Counted from the first letter of the stretch, positions 56,301 to 63,137 are shown. The stretch: 64,000 nt of DNA from SIG603 sp044432645 (GCA_044432645.1 JAWXUM010000010.1:1-64000), one strand, 5' to 3'. Made by a program: numbers and translations. Notes: a model not told the origin generated them from the letters alone.

Positions 56301-57145
56301 GTTGTATCTTCGTTTATAGTATCTTCTGGGTTAAAAGTTTCTGTAAAACTTATGTCAGTATACCAGTTATCAAAAACTGCTCCGTCAAGAACTGTATATG
56401 GCACATAACCTAAAGCAGTGCCTTTTTCTATAGTAACAGAACTAACTTCGCTACCCTCGCCAGCGTTAAAACTAAGTGTAACAGTGTCATCTTCATCTGT
56501 TTCTGTATAGTCATAAGTTATTTTAGCTTCAACTATATTTTCTTCACCATCGATCAAAATAGTTTCAGAAACTGTAAAACTCTTAGTTGTTACATTGTCA
56601 GTAGTACTTGCACTTGCAATCATTGGCGAATTAGTATAAAAAATTGATAAAGCCAAAATCAAAACTAAAAATTTTATATTTTTAAGCTTTTTGTTTTTAA
56701 TACTAATAAAAATCAAACCAGCAATAGAACCAACAGCCACTATCGCCCAAAGATAGGCAATAGAGGTATCACCTGTGCTTGGGGTATCTTCAGTGCTTGG
56801 GGTATCATCTGTATAAGAATTCTCTTTTATAACAGTAATTTCATTTGTAACACTTTCGCCTGCTAAAAGTGTTACACTCTCCTGTAAAGTAGTTCCACTT
56901 GTCACTGAAACTCCACTTGGTAAAATTATTTCTGTCGTTACATTTTTGACGTCATACGTGTTAGTGTTTTCAACTGTCAAATTCACATCAATTTCTTCGT
57001 CTAAATCGTAACTTTCTTTATCTACCGAAAGCGTAGCCACAATCCCATCTTGGCTATTTGTGCTTTCTGCAAAAGCCGTAATGCTCATATAACTAGAAAA
57101 AATAATTATCAAAGTAAGCATAATCGGTAAAATTCGTTTTTTCAT
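50324..57145 (-). CDS. Giant surface protein with InlB-type repeats
   Basis: The 2273-residue protein begins with a signal peptide (ILPIMLTLIIIFSSYMSITAFA). Residues 29-110 resemble a CARDB/DUF11 fold. Then come Thr-Pro-rich PSTED and PSTGD (122-126), a membrane helix (about 129-148), a basic turn (NKKLKN) and a second hydrophobic stretch (157-172), forming a likely two-helix anchor. Residue 222 onward contains an InlB/Listeria-Bacteroides repeat (AGEGSEVSS...VFDNWYTD), with more such repeats from about 1450 to 1950 (VFKGWEIGD, YEFTGWSAY). The middle (about 700-1010) is Gly/Tyr-rich beta structure of unknown type. There is no C-terminal sorting signal. The protein is very acidic. It is probably an adhesin or wall protein. 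The small gene 3 bp upstream is likely its operon partner. Confidence 0.75.
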   Translation of the reverse strand: MKKRILPIMLTLIIIFSSYMSITAFAESTNSQDGIVATLSVDKESYDLDEEIDVNLTVENTNTYDVKNVTTEIILPSGVSVTSGTTLQESVTLLAGESVTNEITVIKENSYTDDTPSTEDTPSTGDTSIAYLWAIVAVGSIAGLIFISIKNKKLKNIKFLVLILALSIFYTNSPMIASASTTDNVTTKSFTVSETILIDGEENIVEAKITYDYTETDEDDTVTLSFNAGEGSEVSSVTIEKGTALGYVPYTVLDGAVFDNWYTDISFTETFNPEDTINEDTTIYAKFQEDEIEYTEFESTEMALLDQATTFSFTVYSEEKITSSNLSSYVQITEVFGSSSVTGIDVKYIVTSSGNNYTITADGGYDEGSMYEVVFLEGVTLISPTKDGYNLDVITTLTYSIYKEEVEIVEYKEDATFFEIDESLLSITNTDEELVMGYASATSENLETIFNSILIDNKTEIEVDDIIILQNGDDVSQYGAIKVTSVDYDENGNCSFSYIGCEYDDIYSSVDIYTSEEFSVSDMLADLDTVAMAKEIKESEGVAELTYMLAVALSQNETVTSLGDGTQAFTIDMDALVEAENSISSMSTSDTLSENVYFNNTSENQIITLDKLYDGLTVTVTIGQMQNDNFVDFNDISDECFGIQVEVNYAVKLDNGVYIDATIDITESFVGRLYSQSESYDESSADFHYYVWLESETDIGFEILVCSAEFSDDTEENPDTPESSSDFDASADEVPDISEYVDISKEIASTISEALTDDELEEENDNIVARMLALLENEGDSIELFNAPIATGSFNVAYVFDINIYFNFVVSIDFAAGLQTEFSYITSQKFGVVGSTRTQDIEFYSEEMRPAGYSFDLYACGYIGLKAGMQSEISVSMAFLKNVGEVGAGFEFGAYIDIYGYLHYNYVKQYYSGGTSQSLSGGIYMEMGLYIESYIFARSNLFEAEGEWSIVEIKIPFLSVGNQYVYLELADETHNAELSYGVLTGEYTSIYDILPTYYGEYLDITSGDIVVMPIEQSNRFGVYETTDIPYIRTTYVCDENGDWIPNIIFDQDEFNLYSNYYEVYGELRLTDYFDTSITYEDYYIGSSGDLYAEDIGLTITYCGDQLSTTLSTFRDAGDVECIWVADGFDASNVGKAYTATFQFETTDGELITLGTRTSVAGTQTGYFDIYANASDELIQQYALDEVYKFYDDGMGTYLSDYCTWDIDPTDNYMTEDTTYTVTAEERQSYIAYVYLDNGVYTYDVLAVTNGEIPDINVEDGSFYTVESVSLYNTSDYTTIYDIDYNNLSAVYTDVSIDPQNYIVGQTGFSVSDESWTKSDAINQAKLFLGYYNDANLVYIANYDVDDYTVTYVTNSTVTHTEELGYNEAPSYGSYYAYSVKSYQTFAGWDADGDGEVDYTIDEDGNCNLPCTNKDVTYTAVYETCTYTIYIEDYLGNQYEYEVEYMADIPEEVTTILQQYALEDNAELDSGIAKDFMWAYSYGDNEYKYYFAEDEIDDTMSNFTGTYTTYYDSLSITPYYQTFYEMTVSSGEVAFDETELANAIDTIETSYSYEYRDVTIIDDYTVSMYVLKDYAMQPSLFYLALVEPTIDDELSYYYDIPYWQDQDENEYSIGDITVYSQENMTFTAVYEKVEIEYSAKVYSKTDGVINYVAVDSFEGIYNDYQDFVNDWYAYEKEPTITDETITTYTGYYTNMGATSIDIYLEYSTEAREYTVTFSDDIGELENKEDVDYGTDITVESQENVETADYTYVFKGWEIGDTLYEVGDSFTVTGDITATAVWEQTCTITFAYSEESSTAYKTYTGVVGEEFYMTEVPDYVMSGDIYEFTGWSAYPTEFTKNMTITVEYDYIDYTVTFELDTNGTVETTTKTAHYGDNLAELLETPTDASVKIWSGWGIENVGTTDFDNYTITDNVTVTGTLTSVYITYMTGTTQYSKTAIDIGETVTVKDTIIGYGEWEVSGATLNNDEAFTMPSQDVTISAYQNLDGTFTISNENDTNIYDTNTFEASIDNVSEDELGYEFDTENGILWINSDDLILSGEAVDLTIIVDYEVKTLTLKDLTVQNLTQRDYEFEEFPWISGEGVEVDPINAFILYAYGLDFTLTIDGDVNLTQQNIATGGDQYIILYLPLTQGTYEYYDEITEEPIEADGWVYTQGTFVMQGANEASFTCDACCIGISASGATEISDIDFDINAMYDGIIIYSNWDSEYNSYGDGTLNMTNCIISGSTTMGENGYGNYVIIAFEKITFIDCEFIDNVKDYISSVNSTVEYIDTTE

Positions 57146-57148
57146 TAT

Positions 57149-57457
57149 TTAACCTCCCTTATTTTTTAAATTCATACATATAATTGTAAAAATAGCTCCT
57201 AAAACAAACATCACCACAGCTATCGTTGCATAGATAGATATGTTATCAAAGGTGTGAAGTGTCGCCCCATAGCTAACTTGAGATTGAACATGATGTGGGA
57301 TTTCTATTTCGATTATTTTGCAAACAGAAATAAACAAACTCACGATAAAAGCAACTGTATATAAACAATTCCTTTTTATCATATGACTTATTTTTTTATC
57401 CGTAACAATTTTCGCTCTTAAAATAACTTCATTTACAATCACATCATTGTTCTTCAT
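57149..57457 (-). CDS. Two-TM protein resembling the putative anti-sigma
   Basis: The 102-residue protein has a cytoplasmic N terminus, a first helix from about residue 32 and a second at about 75-94. Its second helix aligns to that of the protein at 48699 without gaps: Y76/Y79, F84/F87, LG86-87/89-90, T91/T94, C94/C97 and KN98-99/101-102. A Tyr-Thr at the first helix and a Pro after it are also shared. It lies 3 bp before the giant gene. AAAGGAGGTC precedes its ATG. A regulatory or membrane-partner role is inferred. Confidence 0.6.
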   Translation of the reverse strand: MKNNDVIVNEVILRAKIVTDKKISHMIKRNCLYTVAFIVSLFISVCKIIEIEIPHHVQSQVSYGATLHTFDNISIYATIAVVMFVLGAIFTIICMNLKNKGG

Positions 57458-57611
57458 AGTTATGACCTCCTTTAAACAGTCTTCCTTACTATATTAGAGT
57501 CTAAAAAACAAAAAAACTCTCACTTAAAATTAAAAAATATTATCAAAAGGTAAAAAAATCAGGTACACTCGTTATAATTAGAATATAAGTTAACCTCTAT
57601 CATTCAGTTAG
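57458..57611. other. Upstream region of the giant-protein operon
   Basis: No gene is seen. On the minus strand TGATAATAT resembles an extended -10 box upstream of the two-TM gene, without a clear -35. The rest is AT-rich. Confidence 0.35.
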
Positions 57612-57791
57612 TTTTTCGTTAAATGTGCAAAACCTGTTAAAATTGGTATTCTTAATTCTCTCAAAATCCCTTTAACTAACGGCTTCACCGAAGGCTGTAA
57701 CAACAAAATCAAAGTTTTTAAACGTAATGCCTATGGTTACAGAAACTTTAAGCTTTTTAGAAACCGTATCCTTTTTATGTTCGACAAATAA
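57612..57791 (+). pseudogene. C-terminal remnant of an ISL3-like transposase
   Basis: One plus-strand frame reads ILNSLKIPLTNGFTEGCNN, then KIKVFKRNAYGYRNFKLF and RNRILFMF before a TAA at 57789-57791. This is the well-conserved end of ISL3-type transposases (NGFTEG, KR.AYG.RNF, RNRIL). The frame opens only after a stop at 57609-57611, so at most 60 codons remain and there is no start. A direct repeat CTATTGACATT (57864-57874 and 57894-57904) lies beyond it. Confidence 0.75.
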
Positions 57792-57863
57792 TTTAACAAA
57801 AAAAGATGTCAACTTTTCAAAAGCTAACATATTTCATATCTTTTCTATTTTAATGTAACCCAA

Positions 57864-57904
57864 CTATTGACATTGAGACAGTTCTAATTATACCTATTGA
57901 CATT
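57864..57904. repeat. Direct repeat CTATTGACATT
   Basis: Two identical 11-mers lie 30 bp apart between the transposase remnant and the tRNA terminator. They may be terminal sequence of the old insertion element. Confidence 0.35.
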
Positions 57905-57914
57905 TAGGCAAAAG

Positions 57915-57946
57915 AAAAAGCCTAAGTATTTCTACTTAAGCTTTTT
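57915..57946 (-). terminator. Terminator of the former tRNA-Asn gene
   Basis: A 14-bp stem with one mismatch (57915-57928 and 57933-57946) and a 4-nt loop follows the tRNA 3' end on the minus strand, with a T-rich tail. Confidence 0.75.
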
Positions 57947-58005
57947 GGCTCCCTCTGTTGGACTCGAACCAACGACCCTGCGGTTAACAGCCGCATGCTC
58001 TACCA
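57946..58005 (-). pseudogene. Truncated tRNA-Asn (3' part), element boundary
   Basis: On the minus strand the sequence runs from TGGTAGAGC in the D arm through an anticodon arm with GTT in CTGTTAA, a normal T arm and the acceptor 3' strand AGAGGGA, ending GCCA with encoded CCA. The 5' acceptor strand and first half of the D arm, about 17 nt, are missing; unrelated element DNA follows at 58006. The break marks where mobile DNA joined the tRNA gene. The remnant cannot make a functional tRNA. Confidence 0.85.
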
Positions 58006-58039
58006 TTTGTATATAAAAACTACGGAAATAGTCAAATCA

Positions 58040-58933
58040 TTACATCCACTTTTTTTCACTGTGACTCCACTTACTATTTAACGGTATTTGATTTGTTATT
58101 GCATTTACTACTGGATTTAAGAATTCTTTAATCAGCTCAAGAGCCGAATTAAATTCAACAAGCACCATAGCTTTTTTCTTTTTGATAAATGAATTCCACC
58201 TTATTTGTCTATTCTTATCTAAGGTAAAATCATTTTCAAAAGCTACTATATCATCAAACCCTGTATTTCTATGTGTAAAAGTTTCCTCTATTGATTTCTT
58301 TAAAATTTCACCTTCAAAATCATAATTTGTGGCTAGTATGTATATATCATAAAAATCCTTATATCGACTGTTGACATAGCCTAATTGAACAAAAGCTTCA
58401 AATTTTTCAGCCACTACTGTATATATCGAATACGCATATAACTGTGCTTCATCCATATCTAATATTGCTGGGAATTCAATTGGAACACGTTTAGGATAAA
58501 TCGCATCTCCAAAACCTATATCCATTGTTACTCTTAATCTTGTCTTGTCTAAATATGCCATAACCGAAACGTTAACACCGTGATATTCTTTAAACTCTGT
58601 TATTAATGTCACTTCTAAGCTTTCTAAATCAAAAATTAAAGCATCGTCTTGCTCAACCATAAAAATCTCTGAAAAAATTTCTCTCATCTTTTCAGCATCG
58701 TTATCTAATCCTTTTGCATGTAAATCTACATCCGTGGTTGCTCTAGCAAAATCTCCGTCAAAAAGTGCATATAAAAGAATACCTCCTTTTAATGTAAATT
58801 GATTTGAATATGACGATTTTGAAATTCTATATATCGCTCGTTCTAAACCATACATAGTTAAAACATCTTGAAGTATATAATTGTTGTTTTTAGCATAATT
58901 TTTTAATTTATCTTTAATTGATTGTGCATTCAT
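58040..58933 (-). CDS. abiEii: AbiEii-type nucleotidyltransferase toxin
   Basis: The 297-residue protein has the AbiEii/DUF1814 nucleotidyltransferase core: LKGGILLYALF followed by TTDVDLHAKG with the catalytic Asp pair (about residues 66-68), later VVAEKFEAFVQLG and KDFYDIYIL. The type IV toxin of AbiE systems adds nucleotides to tRNA and stops growth on phage infection. Its ATG overlaps the AbiEi stop by one base. It is the last gene before the truncated tRNA, about 30 bp from the junction. Confidence 0.85.
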   Translation of the reverse strand: MNAQSIKDKLKNYAKNNNYILQDVLTMYGLERAIYRISKSSYSNQFTLKGGILLYALFDGDFARATTDVDLHAKGLDNDAEKMREIFSEIFMVEQDDALIFDLESLEVTLITEFKEYHGVNVSVMAYLDKTRLRVTMDIGFGDAIYPKRVPIEFPAILDMDEAQLYAYSIYTVVAEKFEAFVQLGYVNSRYKDFYDIYILATNYDFEGEILKKSIEETFTHRNTGFDDIVAFENDFTLDKNRQIRWNSFIKKKKAMVLVEFNSALELIKEFLNPVVNAITNQIPLNSKWSHSEKKWM

Positions 58934-59514
58934 CAGAGCAGAACCTCCAAATAAGTTTCTATTATTTCTTTACATTTTAATTTCTCAGCATATCGGTACA
59001 ATTTATTTATATTTCTATCAGGTCTTTTTAAATAATTAACAAGAACTTCTTTAGTTTCTTCTATACCTACTTTTTGTCTATAATATACGATATCAACAAC
59101 TGTCTTTTCAATGTCAAAAATTTTGATTTTTTCACCACATTCTTCTATTTCGCTAATTCCTATTTCTAGTCTATAATTATCATAATACCACAATTTTATA
59201 TTAGGCCAGTCTGGCAATGTTGAAACATAACGCTTACTTTTAACAGCTATATCAATACTGTCAGGTCTATATGTTGTAAGCTCATAGTATACTGCTGCAG
59301 TAAGCAAACATATAATTCCGTCAGGTACATAAGCATACACATAAATAAAATCAGAATCACTGCCATTATAAACCTTATTTTCATAGGTGAATTTATTAAG
59401 TTTTTCTAGCATACCAGAAGATACCATATTTCTAACTTTATAATTAGAAAACCCAAGATTATTTAGTTCCTTTAGTGAAAATATTTTTTTATCTGTAAGA
59501 ATACTGTTGTCCAT
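58933..59514 (-). CDS. abiEi: AbiEi-type antitoxin
   Basis: The 193-residue protein has an N-terminal winged helix (KIFSLKELNNLGFSNYKVRNMVSSGMLEKL) and a C-terminal antitoxin domain (PDGIICLLTAAVYYELTTYRPDSIDIAVKS). AbiEi represses the operon and counters AbiEii, and is not known to bind the toxin directly. GAGGTG precedes the ATG. The pair is a cargo module of the element. Confidence 0.85.
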   Translation of the reverse strand: MDNSILTDKKIFSLKELNNLGFSNYKVRNMVSSGMLEKLNKFTYENKVYNGSDSDFIYVYAYVPDGIICLLTAAVYYELTTYRPDSIDIAVKSKRYVSTLPDWPNIKLWYYDNYRLEIGISEIEECGEKIKIFDIEKTVVDIVYYRQKVGIEETKEVLVNYLKRPDRNINKLYRYAEKLKCKEIIETYLEVLL

Positions 59515-59537
59515 TTACTATCACCTCTACCATCTAT

Positions 59538-59565
59538 ATTATATAGTATACCAATTTTTAAGCAA
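59538..59565 (-). promoter_or_regulatory. Promoter of the AbiE operon
   Basis: On the minus strand TTGCTT (59560-59565), 16 bp, TATAAT (59538-59543), next to the AbiEi start. Short inverted ATATAG/CTATAT sequences around the -10 box could be the AbiEi site. Confidence 0.6.
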
Positions 59566-59580
59566 AATATCAAGAATTTT

Positions 59581-59626
59581 TTGATTGAAATTAGGTAACT
59601 TTTCAAATCTACCTAATTTCAATCAA
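59581..59626. repeat. Perfect 17-bp inverted repeat between recombinase and AbiE
   Basis: TTGATTGAAATTAGGTA (59581-59597) pairs with 59610-59626 around a 12-nt loop. There is no strong T tract on the minus strand, so terminator function for the recombinase gene is uncertain; it could be a protein-binding site. Confidence 0.6.
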
Positions 59627-59637
59627 ATTTTATTATT

Positions 59638-61203
59638 TCACACCATAAAAAACTGTTCGTAATCAGTATTAAACTCTATGCTTAGCTCATATCCTCTGCC
59701 AAATTCTATTCTTGAGATAAGTTGACAGATTATCATTTTCTTTTGTTCGTTTGAGGCTTCAGAGAACTCATCTGACCACGTTTTAAACTGGGTGTAGTAG
59801 TGGTCTAGTTTCTTTGTCATCAGTTCTCCGTCGAGTATTTTCATTTCCATATCTGTAAGTTTTTGGTCGTTTTCTCTTATTTGTGATTTTGCTGATTCTA
59901 TCGCTTCTGATAACATTTCTGGTGAGAATGTACTCTCACCCATTAATGATTTTGAGATTTCATCTGTTAATCCTTTTAGCCTTTTTCTAAGTTTTTCGGT
60001 TTCAGTTGCTAGTTTTTTCCTAGCTGTTTTGCTTATACTAATTTCTCTTTGATATCTTCGTTCTAGTGCTATGCTTTTAGGTGTGGTTTTTATTTTACCT
60101 AAATAGTCACATACGATTTCACTTACTGTGTCATCAACTTTTGTTCCAACATAAGCAACTTGACCTTTGCATGATGTGTTATTTTTAGTTTTACCTGTGC
60201 AAATATATCTTTGTTTTCTAACTTCATAAATGCTTCCATCTTTTCTTTTATATTTGTCGATATAGCTTGTGGCATTCATTCTCGCTCCACAGCTTGCACA
60301 GAATATATTGCCTGATAGCAATGTTTTTCCTTTTGTATTTTTAGCGATATGCCTTTTTTCATCTTCTTTATGTGAACGTTGTATAATTATTTCTTGTGCT
60401 TGATTAAATAAATCCTCGTCTATTATTTCAAGATATTCGAGTTTTTCAGAGCATGCATCTCCATTATGAATATATCCACAGTACATTTTATTCTTAAGTA
60501 TTCGGTTGATTGTGTTGCACTGAAACTTGCTTCCATTTGCAGTTTTAACACCTAAATTATTTAGATATTCTGCCATTCTGTATGAGCCATAGCCATTTTT
60601 TACAGTCATTTCAAAAATCATTCTAACATATTTTGCCTTTTCTTCGTTAACTGTTATGTCCGATAATTCTTTGCCTTTTTTGTTAAGTCTGCCACTTTTT
60701 ACAAGCTCATAGCCTAGAGGAATTACACCACCTGTGTACACTCCTTCTTCTGTTAATTGTTCAAGTCTGGTTTTAACTCTCATCGATGTTTTTCTGCTTT
60801 CGCCACCAGCTTGCCAGTATCTCATAAAATTTATTAAATAATCTGCTTCGTTATCAAATCGCTGTTGACCTTCTTTTGCACTCCAAACCTCGATACCCTG
60901 ATTTACAAACCACTCTACTACAAAGGGTGTTTCGTTTTGTCTTCTGCCTAGTCTGTCGAACATAAAGACCAGCAATATATCGAATTCTTTTTTCTCTGCT
61001 GCTGTTTTTATGTCTTGAATTGCATCACGGTCTTCTGCAGAAACTTTAAATCCTGACACACCTTTTTCGTAGAATTCGCCTGTTATTATCCAATCGCCTT
61101 GACTTTTGGCAAATTCTTTACATGCTGTTTTTTGCATTGGTATGTCATCTTGGTCAACTTGTCCTTTTGTAGATACTCGGTATAATGTAAATACTCGTTT
61201 CAT
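59638..61203 (-). CDS. Large serine recombinase
   Basis: The 521-residue protein has the resolvase catalytic domain with nucleophile Ser11 (LYRVSTKGQ), then FDRLGRR and the recombinase domain (GYELVKSGRL, GYGSYRMAEYLN, NKMYCGYIHNG). A zinc ribbon (CASCGARM ... YICTGKTKNNTSCKG) and a coiled-coil region (about 385-450) follow. Such enzymes integrate and excise mobilizable transposons of the Tn4451/Tn5397 type. I chose ATG 61203 with GAGGG in front; the codon at 61239 adds 12 unlikely residues. Confidence 0.92.
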   Translation of the reverse strand: MKRVFTLYRVSTKGQVDQDDIPMQKTACKEFAKSQGDWIITGEFYEKGVSGFKVSAEDRDAIQDIKTAAEKKEFDILLVFMFDRLGRRQNETPFVVEWFVNQGIEVWSAKEGQQRFDNEADYLINFMRYWQAGGESRKTSMRVKTRLEQLTEEGVYTGGVIPLGYELVKSGRLNKKGKELSDITVNEEKAKYVRMIFEMTVKNGYGSYRMAEYLNNLGVKTANGSKFQCNTINRILKNKMYCGYIHNGDACSEKLEYLEIIDEDLFNQAQEIIIQRSHKEDEKRHIAKNTKGKTLLSGNIFCASCGARMNATSYIDKYKRKDGSIYEVRKQRYICTGKTKNNTSCKGQVAYVGTKVDDTVSEIVCDYLGKIKTTPKSIALERRYQREISISKTARKKLATETEKLRKRLKGLTDEISKSLMGESTFSPEMLSEAIESAKSQIRENDQKLTDMEMKILDGELMTKKLDHYYTQFKTWSDEFSEASNEQKKMIICQLISRIEFGRGYELSIEFNTDYEQFFMV

Positions 61204-61302
61204 AAGTTTTCCCTCTCTTTCTGTTCTTCTGTGACACAAACACTATCACACAAAGTCATATATATCTAGCGATTTTTAATTATTTAACAATAAGTTATCA
61301 TT

Positions 61303-61470
61303 TTATATTGGTGCATTTCCGAACACTCTTTTTTCAAAAACATCGGTTAAAATGTATTCAATTTTCTTTTGTATATCTGGGTTGGGATTCTTTGAAAAAG
61401 ATAAATGAACTAAGCATCCATTTACATTTTTGCTGACAACTTGGGATTTATCTTTTTTAATTTTTTCCAT
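61303..61470 (-). CDS. Small TnpW-like transposon protein
   Basis: A 55-codon frame starts with ATG at 61470, with GAGG 7 nt upstream, and reads VNGCLVHLSFSKNPNPDIQKK in the centre (about residues 16-36), then an amphipathic helix. Its place between relaxase and large serine recombinase and its N-terminal basic part followed by a short beta strand and helix resemble TnpW-type proteins of clostridial mobilizable transposons. The family call is tentative. Confidence 0.5.
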   Translation of the reverse strand: MEKIKKDKSQVVSKNVNGCLVHLSFSKNPNPDIQKKIEYILTDVFEKRVFGNAPI

Positions 61471-61531
61471 ATTTACCTCAATCCAAAGCTATATATAAGC
61501 CTTGTTCACTTTCTTAATTTAATTAATATTT

Positions 61532-62647
61532 TTAGTAACTCATGCCAGTAATTTTGTGGCCTAAAGCTTCTTCTCTTTGTACTTTTTGGGCAAAGGCTTT
61601 CTTGTCCATTTTGTGGAAAGTCGGTTTTTCTTCCTTGATAATTTGGTCACTGAATAGTTTTTCTAGGTCGTATAAAACCTTTGAAACTCCGTCTAAAACT
61701 TTAGCAATGTCAATTTCTTGCTTTTGATCTAACTGCATTTTATCCACTTCGGCAATTATCATATTCTTAATTGACTTAAATTCGTGTTGCTTGGAAAGTG
61801 GTAATGTCACAATGTGGTGGTCCGTATAGTGACATGATATTTCTTGCTTAGTTTCACACCAAAACTCATAAGTTTCTTTTACAGATTTATTTTTAGATAT
61901 TAAATCTACAATTTCGTCCACCAATTTTTTAGTAGGCTTCGGCAAATATCCGTAAGTCTTTTTGCCAGTTTGATTTTCAAGTTTCTTTTTAAGTTCTGTA
62001 ATTTTAAACACTAATTCAGGCTCTAAGTTTACATTTCCATTTAAAACTTCTGCGAAAATCTCACGACATTTCTCTTTGACTTCTTGCCTTTCCATACTTT
62101 GCCTTTGATAAACTTGCTCCATTTCCAAGGAAAAAACTTCTTTTACCACTTGAGATTTAAACTTTTCTATGCCTTTCGTGGTTAAATATCCCTCGTTTGG
62201 GTCTTTTGAAAAGACTACCATGTGAACGTGTGGGTGGTATCCTTCGTTGTGAAAAGCTCCGTACCAACACAGATTATCAATGTTTATTTTATAGTAATCT
62301 GCGATTTTTGGAGCGATTTCACTTAGCATATTCTTCCAAGCTGTGCCATTATCAAAACCTGTATTTATTGCATCTTCACGAGTTAAAGAAATTATTGGCA
62401 TCCAAATTCTGCCCTTATGCCTTCCCACTTGTTCCATTACTTTTGACAGGGTAATCGGTGTATCGCCACTTGTGAAAAGTCCGTGATTTACGAACTTTTC
62501 TGCACCTTTTCGCTCTGACATATACTCAACATAGCCCTGAATATTTTTCTCCACGCCCTCACGAGTGCCTATATAATTCATCAAGTTTTTGCCATAAGCT
62601 CCCTTGCCATTTTGAATATAATTGGATTTTAAAATTACTTTTGGCAT
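61532..62647 (-). CDS. Relaxase, MobL/MobP-type
   Basis: The 371-residue protein has the relaxase three-His motif in HNEGYHPHVHMVVFS (about residues 131-145), a conserved N-terminal segment GAYGKNLMNYIGTREG with the likely catalytic Tyr, and a helical C-terminal half. It would nick the element at oriT and lead the strand during transfer by a helper. No mating-pair genes are visible, so the element is likely mobilizable rather than self-transferring. Confidence 0.85.
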   Translation of the reverse strand: MPKVILKSNYIQNGKGAYGKNLMNYIGTREGVEKNIQGYVEYMSERKGAEKFVNHGLFTSGDTPITLSKVMEQVGRHKGRIWMPIISLTREDAINTGFDNGTAWKNMLSEIAPKIADYYKINIDNLCWYGAFHNEGYHPHVHMVVFSKDPNEGYLTTKGIEKFKSQVVKEVFSLEMEQVYQRQSMERQEVKEKCREIFAEVLNGNVNLEPELVFKITELKKKLENQTGKKTYGYLPKPTKKLVDEIVDLISKNKSVKETYEFWCETKQEISCHYTDHHIVTLPLSKQHEFKSIKNMIIAEVDKMQLDQKQEIDIAKVLDGVSKVLYDLEKLFSDQIIKEEKPTFHKMDKKAFAQKVQREEALGHKITGMSY

Positions 62648-62650
62648 AAA

Positions 62651-63046
62651 TTAATCTCCTTTTTGGAACGCATAAGCTTGCTCAAAGCTAATTGCTCCAT
62701 TGCTATTTATAACTTCACTAAGGCATCTTTGCCTTGACCTTTCCATAGATTGTTCTGAAATATTAAGGTCATAAGCTATTAAATTCAGCAACATATTAAG
62801 TTCTCTCGTGTTGTGAATTAGCTGTCTTGACATTCGAGTTTCGCTGTTTTGTATTATCCCTTTCATCTCACCAATTAAGATATCAGAGATATATTTGCTT
62901 GAGTTTCGACAATTTTTATAGCCAATATAGAACTCAATAGCCTTTCTGATAAATTCGCTTTGATTTTTCATATCATCTTTTTTTACATAATATTCGATAG
63001 TTGGTGTAATTTCGCTATCGAGCCATACGGTTGTTCTTTCTTTCAT
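62651..63046 (-). CDS. Ribbon-helix-helix mobilization accessory protein
   Basis: The 131-residue protein starts KERTTVWLDSEITPTIEYYVKKDDMKNQSEFIRKAIEFYIG, a ribbon-helix-helix pattern with a following helical part. It lies 3 bp before the relaxase start, so it is probably the oriT-binding partner (MobC-like). GGAG precedes the ATG at 63046; the codon at 63142 lies in the repeat-rich upstream DNA. Confidence 0.75.
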   Translation of the reverse strand: MKERTTVWLDSEITPTIEYYVKKDDMKNQSEFIRKAIEFYIGYKNCRNSSKYISDILIGEMKGIIQNSETRMSRQLIHNTRELNMLLNLIAYDLNISEQSMERSRQRCLSEVINSNGAISFEQAYAFQKGD

Positions 63047-63065
63047 TAAATTCTCCTTTTCATTG

Positions 63066-63137
63066 TGGATATCACTTACAGCACCTAACAAATGGCTTGA
63101 AATGGGGGTTTGTTGGGGGTTGGATATCACATGTGAT
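63066..63137. promoter_or_regulatory. Repeats and palindrome before the RHH gene
   Basis: TGGATATCAC occurs twice (63066-63075 and 63121-63130), 55 bp apart. The second copy overlaps a perfect palindrome ATCACATGTGAT (63126-63137). Two GGGGG tracts lie between (63104-63108 and 63115-63119). Together these look like binding sites, perhaps for the RHH protein. Confidence 0.4.

Noticed and set aside
57477..57600. ECF-type promoter shared by the sigma operon and the giant operon
   Set aside because: I compared both upstream regions; only AT-rich similarity was found, no common -35 AAC or -10 pattern strong enough to claim.
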